DNA of 64,000 nucleotides from Setoptus koraiensis (Eukaryota > Arthropoda). Below the pieces are notes generated by a model. That model made no database searches. It was not told where the DNA came from and saw only the letters and a list, made by a program, of their open reading frames with translations. Positions 58,062 through 64,000 of this stretch are shown one piece after another. The DNA lies in assembly GCA_048013815.1 (NCBI GenBank), contig CM106586.1, positions 1,178,001-1,242,000 of the forward strand, given 5' to 3'. Numbering within the stretch: the first letter of the stretch is position 1; the number at the start of each line of letters is the position of its first letter. A program made the translations under genes and the position numbers.

Positions 58062-58808
58062 TCATTTTATCATTTGGAACTTGTAATCTACGGTCCATAA
58101 GATCGGCCGATCTGTCTCTACCGTTATTCTAGTTTCATGATCACAACATTTATTGGCTGTACTTACCAGGCCTCCGAACTGAAGTATGGCCTTATTCATA
58201 TTCCAAACTAATCCATGAGTAGTAACTTTAGTAGGACCTTCAAACGGGACAAGGGAGCAAGTTTCATTACCAGCAGGCTTGAATATCACATTTTTACCAG
58301 GCAGCAGAAGCCAATGGATTGAGCCACCTATATCAACTAATATAACAACCATTTTACTTTTGTGTAATGTGTTCACGATGCCAAATAGGTGATCTACACG
58401 AGATCCATCGTTTTTGAATAAGGCCACACAAGTGTTCAGATCTGGCCGATAATCAATCGCTAAGTTTAGTGCTTTGGTAAAATCTGTTTCGTTCTGATTT
58501 GGAGTTTCTATTACAGTGGTCTTATTGTTTGTCAATTGCATCAAGAGTTTGGCGTCAATTGAATCAAAGTCACCACACAATAAATCTATTGTCTTTTCCA
58601 TGCCCAAATCGCTCAAGCAATTAGCTCCACCATCCACCGCTATCCTATAATCTGATTTATTCCAAATGTAATCGATGGATTTAAGCTCTTTATAGTATCT
58701 ATGTTTCATGTTCAATACGCAACAAAGTGTTAGTAGCATCCCAAGACGACAATATTTACTTTGATTCGAACGGAATCTAACGATTGTAGGTTTGTCGATG
58801 CCCACCAA
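58062..58808 (-). CDS. TPK1: Thiamin pyrophosphokinase
   Basis: The open frame gives up to 248 residues, matching human TPK1 (243). Motifs: AVDGGANCLSD, LLCGDFDSI, TPNQNETDFTKAL, NDGSRVDHLFG, LLPGKNVIF, THGLVWNM and LVSTANKC with VETDRPILWTV. The enzyme transfers pyrophosphate from ATP to thiamin, making the cofactor ThDP, in the cytosol as a dimer. Start problem: the frame has no ATG in its first 23 codons (it begins at a TTG at 58808); the first ATG is at 58739 and would give 225 residues. NQSKYC upstream of it resembles the family N-terminus, so an unplaced first exon is likely. It is tail to tail with SMG5 (174 bases). Confidence 0.88.
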   Translation of the reverse strand: MVGIDKPTIVRFRSNQSKYCRLGMLLTLCCVLNMKHRYYKELKSIDYIWNKSDYRIAVDGGANCLSDLGMEKTIDLLCGDFDSIDAKLLMQLTNNKTTVIETPNQNETDFTKALNLAIDYRPDLNTCVALFKNDGSRVDHLFGIVNTLHKSKMVVILVDIGGSIHWLLLPGKNVIFKPAGNETCSLVPFEGPTKVTTHGLVWNMNKAILQFGGLVSTANKCCDHETRITVETDRPILWTVDYKFQMIK

Positions 58809-59320
58809 CTCGACCGACAGTGATATTTTCGTTGTGCTGTATGGCCACTAAGCTCGTCCCTCACACAAGCTAACAAGTGTCAACAACAATCAGAGAATAG
58901 AAAATTGAATCCTCGACTAGCTCAAATAAACCAACTAATACTATGTCTAGTATTTCGATGAAAAATGTTATCTAATAAATTATCACTGTTAATACTACTG
59001 TACATATGAAGAAGAAAAAAATAACATGGACATTTGCGAACATGTCTGAATGTATTTGTGGCACTTATCTGAGTAGTCCATTATTTCTTATTTTAGCTAT
59101 ATAACCGTTTTAAACTTGTATAAAGAATAAATATATAATTTATCTCAGTGATTTATCATGCTGTTGGTATGTGCCATGGTGTGGCTTGTATTTGCATTTA
59201 CATTTACATCTCATGCCTATCGTCTGTATAGTGTTCACAACAAGTTACACAATGGTACATGCCTAAGTTATAGAAGTTATGAGTTTTCGTTTTCTTTTCA
59301 ACAATTTCTCGATTATTATA
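58809..59320. other. Intergenic, no supported gene
   Basis: Between the 5' end of TPK1 and the 3' end of UBE3B, both on the minus strand. Possible location of a TPK1 first exon; acceptor-like CTTAG and TACAG lie just upstream of the open frame. A plus-strand ATG frame from 59158 looks like a signal peptide but is antisense to UBE3B at its end. Confidence 0.45.
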
Positions 59321-62300
59321 TCACGACAGTTCAAAGCCAGCATTACTTCTAATGGCATAACGTAATTTTTCCCTGAGAGTGCTGCGTCTTTGATAATTGG
59401 GCAGTTTCAGCAAATTGAAACAGGTAGAAGAAGTGGGCAATCTGTCCACTGGATCAGATCGACGAATTGCAAAAAATCCCCTGAGCACCGAACCAACAGT
59501 ATCGCCTAGATCTTGATCATCGCTAACCTCTACGCAACGAATTGTAAATGGTGGCTCCAGATTGGCGAAACCCAATAGTGGCGGCTTCGAGCAGCTTGTA
59601 ATGAATTTCAAGAACATCCTATGCTCTTCGGCGTTGAAATCCTTCTCCAGTATATCCCAAAGCCAGTTGATGACACGATGATTACTGTGGAAGCCACCAA
59701 AATATTTAGTATGTTTCCTGAGATCGGCTATATCAATTGGATTGTTGTCGCCACTTATAAGACGTTGCAATTCGGGCGTTGAAAACATGGAAATCCATTC
59801 CGGATTGATGATGGCTCGAAAGCCTCTGATGAAGGCGGCCGTTTGTTCGTGTATCTGGCGATGCATACGAAATTTCGCTACAGAATGAATATATTTCACC
59901 CGGGTGTCTTTTGTGACGGGATTGGATCTGCCGCCCGGCTCTAGTTCATAAGTGACTATTTTGCCTAAAATATCTTGATCAATTGAAAAAGTCAGCTCTA
60001 GTTCTGATACGTCGCCTTCGTAATGTTTTATGTAAGTGAGACTTTTGTACAATTCTGGATCTAACGAGGGCAATTCGTCAATCCAAGAGTAGAGTAAACT
60101 TTGCTGCTGACCAAGAACTTGACTGAGAAAAAATGACGCAAATGGTACATCAACTACAATGCCCTCGTAAACAGCCTTACCTAACATCTTTCCAACGAAT
60201 TCGAATAGAGACAAATGATCTCTGTGTAAATGTGATGTTGGCGATGGATATAAACGCTGTTCGCTTGTTGACTTGAACAAATTCAAAGTTGGATCAAAAA
60301 CACGCTTGATTGTGTCTTCGAGAAATTCTTTAAATACACCATCCTGATCAACACCAGCCTCGTCGAGTCCTTGCTCATTGATAAACTTCACTCTTATAAG
60401 ACCTTTCAAAGCGTTCGGTGGTAGTCGAGCCAATTGTTGATACCCGTTTTCCACGACACGAGATCTGTGTATCGTTATCTGAGTAGATGGACCAGAGAAT
60501 GCGACTGCCTTATCATTGCTTACGTAACGCCTGAATATAAGCACCCTTTCTTTGTGTGGCAATACGTGTGGTATCATTTTCATGATGGTGGTCGCAGATA
60601 ATTTTCCAGTTTCTAAATCTTTAAGGAATGACGATATCTTGGTATCTTTGATCAACCAGAAATTAGCTGGTGCGAAATTTCTACGACAATCACGCTTGTA
60701 GAGGACCATTAACAAAGTATGTGTTGCTGTCAAAAGGGTGTCAGGTTGTTGAGGTTGTTTGCTGCTCTGAGTGATTAAGTTGTTCCAAATGACACGAAAA
60801 ACAAAATTGTTTAGGAATCCTGAGATAGCTTTAAGATCTTCTAGGCAAAAAGGTTTTTGTTTCTCATAAACTTCTGTATCATCTAAAATACTAATAAGGT
60901 GGGTGGCGCATTCACAAAACAGAATCAAAATGTGAAATTCTGGTGCATTCGTTTTTGTGTGAATTGTTAGGTGATCTAAGAATGCTTTAAGTCCATTATT
61001 TGGTCCCAATGACCTGATGAAATGCCAGAGATTCGGTAGTACAAAATCATGTAGACATAGTCCTGCTAGTATATCACGTTTTATCTCAGTTAAAGTGTTC
61101 AGACACGTATGGTACATGTAGCATACTAATGCTACACTATTTGTTGATGGCGACATGAGTTTATTGTTAGACAGAGGTCCAGATGAGCTCGACGATTTCA
61201 CGTAAGTATTTCCAATAGATTTATTCATAGTGGAAGTAGCTCGTTCGACAACTTTCCTAATGAAATTGAATGATGTCGTAGAAGAAGTGTCAGCGTTGAA
61301 CCTCAAGGAATTATATCTACCAGTTACGGATTGTTTAGAAGACGATCTAGATTGAATATTGTATTTTGCTTGAGCTGGCATCTCGCTGATAGCATTTTTA
61401 CCATAATACAGCTCGTTAGCCTCTATCGTGTCTGTGAATAAAATCTTGATGAATCTTATATTCCATAAGTAATATAATTGAGATTTAACAATTTCTATTG
61501 ATTCGTGTGTTGTTGAGTCAACGTTTTGTGAAAACCAACCTAAAATTGGATGCCAATGAGTGAGACTGGATTGATTGGTCACTACGTAGCCTTTAAAATG
61601 TTCCAGGATTTTTGTGACAATTATGACAAAGTCACATCTTATCTCTTTGAGATTATCTAAATTGGTCATAGCAAAATGAACTAAATTAGCCAACAAAGAC
61701 ACTGTGGGATTAACCTCTGATGTGTTAACAATCATTCTAAAGTCTTGTTCTAGCATCATGGTACTTATTATGCGTCGCAAAATATTATGTAAGTGTAATA
61801 GATTTAAGGTACTCAAAGATAGTCTCTCCAAGTGATGAATAAGGCATGGTATACTGATTATATTGACTATAAACAGATGAGTTATTTTTTTATCGAATGA
61901 GTTGTCAATCAATGGTTTAAGGGTTATTTTCAGACATAGCTCGATCAGTTGCCGTTGGTGGTATGCGTTGCTTCTTTTTAATATCTTTGATATGATGAAA
62001 TTGAGCCTCTCATAGAGTGATGCTTTGTCTATAAGATCTTGTAATAGATCACGGCACAATTTGTCACATTTTTCTTTGGTTAGTTGCGCTGATTCATGAT
62101 TATAATCAATAAGATCCAAGTTCCAAAGATCAGTAGATGAAAATAAATCTATCATTCTGATGTAGATCATTGTGTCATTAACATTTAGCTGAGATTCTTT
62201 TGAGATATTTTCGAGATAAATGCAGCATTGATGCAAAATCTTTTTCATGTTACCACACCATGCTGAAGTTTGTTGTTCATTTAATGCTATGGTGGCAAAG

Positions 62301-62695
62301 TTTATATATTTGATGTTATTGGTATCGTCCAATTGATCAAGAGACTTCACGACAGCGGCGGTGTGTTCATTAAGCATTGAGTTAATCACATAGTTGCAAA
62401 TAATATCAAATGATGGCTTGTCTCTGATCGGATTGAAATTAAACATAAGCTTCCGGGAGGCGCGATAAACATGTGGCAAGAGATTGGTATCGGTGGTTGC
62501 TTTAAATGAGTCTATTGTTGTTGTGAGGTTTTGTCTCAAATGAATTCGTTGTTTATAAGATCTGTAGAAGGCCTGGATTTTAGTTACAGCGATCGCTTGT
62601 TTACGTTTCATTTCTCTGTTCTGACGAGCCTCAAGAGCTTGCTTGAGGAAACTCTCACGCTCGTCGGCACTGTTTTTTGTGGATCCCGTAAACAT
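59321..62695 (-). CDS. UBE3B: HECT E3 ubiquitin ligase UBE3B
   Basis: 1124 residues in one intronless frame from the ATG at 62695; human UBE3B has 1068. The N-terminus carries an IQ-type motif (AVTKIQAFYRSYKQRI), as UBE3B does. Diagnostic stretches: THWHPILGWFSQNVDSTTHESI, ILFCECATHLISILDDTEVYE, VLYKRDCRRNFAP. The C-terminal HECT domain includes IRVKFINEQGLDEAGVDQDG, FKEFLEDTIKRVFDPTLNLF and SRPPLLGF-type block (SCSKPPLLGFANLEPPFTIR), with catalytic Cys1092 in TSSTCFNLLKLP and the ending FELS. It is a ligase linked to mitochondria-associated substrates and calmodulin. Extra length comes from a Ser/Asn-rich insert at about residues 425-510. Closest paralogue UBE3C is excluded by the N-terminal half. 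Confidence 0.96.
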   Translation of the reverse strand: MFTGSTKNSADERESFLKQALEARQNREMKRKQAIAVTKIQAFYRSYKQRIHLRQNLTTTIDSFKATTDTNLLPHVYRASRKLMFNFNPIRDKPSFDIICNYVINSMLNEHTAAVVKSLDQLDDTNNIKYINFATIALNEQQTSAWCGNMKKILHQCCIYLENISKESQLNVNDTMIYIRMIDLFSSTDLWNLDLIDYNHESAQLTKEKCDKLCRDLLQDLIDKASLYERLNFIISKILKRSNAYHQRQLIELCLKITLKPLIDNSFDKKITHLFIVNIISIPCLIHHLERLSLSTLNLLHLHNILRRIISTMMLEQDFRMIVNTSEVNPTVSLLANLVHFAMTNLDNLKEIRCDFVIIVTKILEHFKGYVVTNQSSLTHWHPILGWFSQNVDSTTHESIEIVKSQLYYLWNIRFIKILFTDTIEANELYYGKNAISEMPAQAKYNIQSRSSSKQSVTGRYNSLRFNADTSSTTSFNFIRKVVERATSTMNKSIGNTYVKSSSSSGPLSNNKLMSPSTNSVALVCYMYHTCLNTLTEIKRDILAGLCLHDFVLPNLWHFIRSLGPNNGLKAFLDHLTIHTKTNAPEFHILILFCECATHLISILDDTEVYEKQKPFCLEDLKAISGFLNNFVFRVIWNNLITQSSKQPQQPDTLLTATHTLLMVLYKRDCRRNFAPANFWLIKDTKISSFLKDLETGKLSATTIMKMIPHVLPHKERVLIFRRYVSNDKAVAFSGPSTQITIHRSRVVENGYQQLARLPPNALKGLIRVKFINEQGLDEAGVDQDGVFKEFLEDTIKRVFDPTLNLFKSTSEQRLYPSPTSHLHRDHLSLFEFVGKMLGKAVYEGIVVDVPFASFFLSQVLGQQQSLLYSWIDELPSLDPELYKSLTYIKHYEGDVSELELTFSIDQDILGKIVTYELEPGGRSNPVTKDTRVKYIHSVAKFRMHRQIHEQTAAFIRGFRAIINPEWISMFSTPELQRLISGDNNPIDIADLRKHTKYFGGFHSNHRVINWLWDILEKDFNAEEHRMFLKFITSCSKPPLLGFANLEPPFTIRCVEVSDDQDLGDTVGSVLRGFFAIRRSDPVDRLPTSSTCFNLLKLPNYQRRSTLREKLRYAIRSNAGFELS

Positions 62696-63584
62696 TGTGT
62701 GGCGATATTATTGTCGAGAGCAACCAGGCTAGGAAAAGAATATCATGTTTAGCGTCAGTACGGTGTGTTAATATGGCCGACCAGAATATACCAGTAGGTA
62801 ATAATATCTTAAGCGAATATGATGATGGTTAATAAATTAGACTGGAGGCATAGCCAGAGTGCCAACATTAAGCGTAAATTATGTATTGATAATTTTTACT
62901 TTGTTGCTCTCGCCAACATGTTCAATTTTTTAGCATGTGGTTAAAATTTTGACTTGTCGTTGCGACATATATTGCGACGTGTGATAACAGTGTTAATGAT
63001 ATTGTATAGTTATCATCGGTCTCTTGGAATGAATCTGTGGCCCAACGTTTTGTATGTCCTTCGACTGGCTATCCACTGCCTGGCATGTTATTATTGATGA
63101 CGATGATTGATCGAATAAACAGGAGAGTGACATCAGCAGTGTTAAATGGATGGTGCTCACCAAATATAGATGTTTCTCTTTGTTTAAAGATAGCAATCAA
63201 GCTCTAATAATTGTTGACATCAGCAGATATTGCATATTTATTGATTATTTAATTACAATGATACAAAAACATGATGGCAACATTACACTGGATAATGTTG
63301 ACAATTCAGTTACGGAATTTCCGTAGCTTTTATTGTTGTTGTTGTTGTTATTGTTGTTGTCTACTATGTCGACACCGTCCGTCTGCTTGTGCGTCTACTT
63401 ATCTGGCCTTCACCCAATGCTTTACTGTGTTTGCGTGTGTGTACATAAGAAAGTATTTTTAGTACAGCATATTCCAAGAGTAGTGCAGAAGGAATTCTTC
63501 GTCTCTGTTCACTTGATACAAACAACATGTGACATTGTGCAAAAAATCAGAGACCGCAGTGCTGACATTCGATTAATCACTGAC
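62696..63584. other. UBE3B 5' flank, no supported gene
   Basis: Includes an ATG on the plus strand at 62772-62774 opening MADQNIPVG with a donor-like GGTAAT, head to head with UBE3B; it could be a divergent first exon, but no following exon is seen. A TTG triplet run lies at 63333-63360. Confidence 0.4.
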
Positions 63585-63894
63585 AAAAGGCCCAGGTAAA
63601 TTGACCATCACATTCAATGGAACACTTAACGATAGAATGAAAGGATTCTGCCGAAGTAGATATGTAGCTGGAAATGGTCAATACAGATACACGGCAGTAA
63701 CTCACTTTTACTTTTGCAAGCTGCTGGTGACAAACCGATTTTTGAGGTTATGGCTCAATGGACTAAACAGAAAGGATTTCCATGATTGGCAGTGAGCTGC
63801 AAAGCTGAGGGAAAATCTGTCACTCTAACTGTCACTCAGAAAAAAATTGCATCAAATAGAGAATTAGCAACAGATGAAGTCGATATACACGAAA
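63585..63894 (+). pseudogene. Fused fragment of puromycin-sensitive aminopeptidase (M1 family)
   Basis: Two distant parts of an NPEPPS-type aminopeptidase are joined without introns. The first, 63585-63700, reads GKLTITFNGTLNDRMKGF and RYTAVTHF, matching the N-terminal domain just before the family's ATDARRAFPCWDEP. It then jumps, in another frame, to QAAGDKPIFEVMAQWTKQKG (63717 on), which belongs well after the zinc site. It shifts frame again to SCKAEGKSVTLTVTQKK and DEVDIHEIP. The catalytic HEXXH region is missing. With at least two frameshifts and a large internal deletion it is a dead piece of a host gene, processed or rearranged. It runs straight into the copied SMG5 segment. Confidence 0.82.
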
Positions 63895-64000
63895 TACCCG
63901 CTCAGTGTTGACCTACCTCTAATGAAGTTGAAATCTTTAGAGGTCGTCCATGAGCTAAATATAAATTATGACTCGACAGTCGAGTTGAATCAGGCCGAGA
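63895..64000 (+). repeat. 106-base perfect direct repeat, copy 2 (SMG5 fragment)
   Basis: Identical to 57690-57795 and still matching at the window edge. Unlike copy 1 it is preceded by aminopeptidase pseudogene sequence, not by SMG5, so it is a relocated or duplicated fragment or an assembly join. The shared sequence begins at TACCCG; a few A's on either side of the junction are also similar. Confidence 0.97.

Noticed and set aside
59158-59352. Plus-strand ATG frame with a signal-peptide-like start
   Set aside because: Short, antisense to the UBE3B 3' end, and no homologue.
62772-62830. Plus-strand ATG (MADQNIPVG) with donor-like GGTAAT, head to head with UBE3B
   Set aside because: Attractive as a divergent first exon, but no downstream exon could be linked to it.

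Overview
The window reads as nuclear DNA of an arthropod, most likely a mite (inference). It is AT-rich and eukaryotic, with short GT-AG introns of roughly 50-170 bases, many intronless long genes, abundant CAA/TTG and GA microsatellites, and a sphingomyelinase D-type gene of the arachnid kind. There is no sign of bacterial or organellar sequence, and I found no rRNA, tRNA, CRISPR array, retrovirus or clear transposon.

Layout. 1-12.1 kb holds no gene I can support; it is simple-repeat-rich DNA upstream of a five-exon, strongly diverged TGF-beta/BMP-like ligand (12.1-14.3 kb). A three-HMG-box UBF-like protein lies tail to tail with it (14.5-15.6 kb). Next come a small cysteine-cluster membrane protein (17.3-17.9 kb), a four-exon sphingomyelinase D-like gene (18.6-20.1 kb, minus), a 67-residue secreted peptide (21.6 kb), MED18 and a nucleotide-sugar transporter head to head (23.5-25.9 kb), and a two-exon secreted cysteine protein (26.3-27.0 kb). 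After a sparse 4 kb stretch there is a dense housekeeping block: alpha-SNAP, LSM5, ubiquitin-eS31 (RPS27A) and NSA2 (31.1-34.6 kb). Then follow a mucin-stalked trypsin-like protease (35.2-37.4 kb), a secreted PEBP (39.2-40.1 kb), a NAPE-PLD-type metallohydrolase (42.0-43.3 kb), a polypeptide GalNAc-transferase (48.0-50.3 kb), a truncated NAPE-PLD copy (50.5-50.8 kb), ABHD16 (51.6-53.3 kb), ENY2 (53.5-53.8 kb), SMG5 (55.1-57.9 kb), thiamin pyrophosphokinase (58.1-58.8 kb) and the HECT ligase UBE3B (59.3-62.7 kb). The last 400 bases are a mosaic of broken gene pieces: a fused aminopeptidase fragment abutting a perfect copy of part of SMG5.

Functionally most genes are independent housekeeping units (ribosome assembly, mRNA decay, vesicle fusion, transcription, ubiquitin). 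Lipid-active enzymes recur (sphingomyelinase D-like, NAPE-PLD, its fragment, ABHD16), but nothing in the sequence shows they form a pathway cluster. The observations I rate highest are the rewired TGF-beta-like ligand, the 106-base perfect repeat with the aminopeptidase/SMG5 fragment mosaic at the right edge, the NAPE-PLD fragment with an in-frame internal deletion, the intron-like in-frame segment in the parent NAPE-PLD, and the PEBP with an altered ligand pocket.
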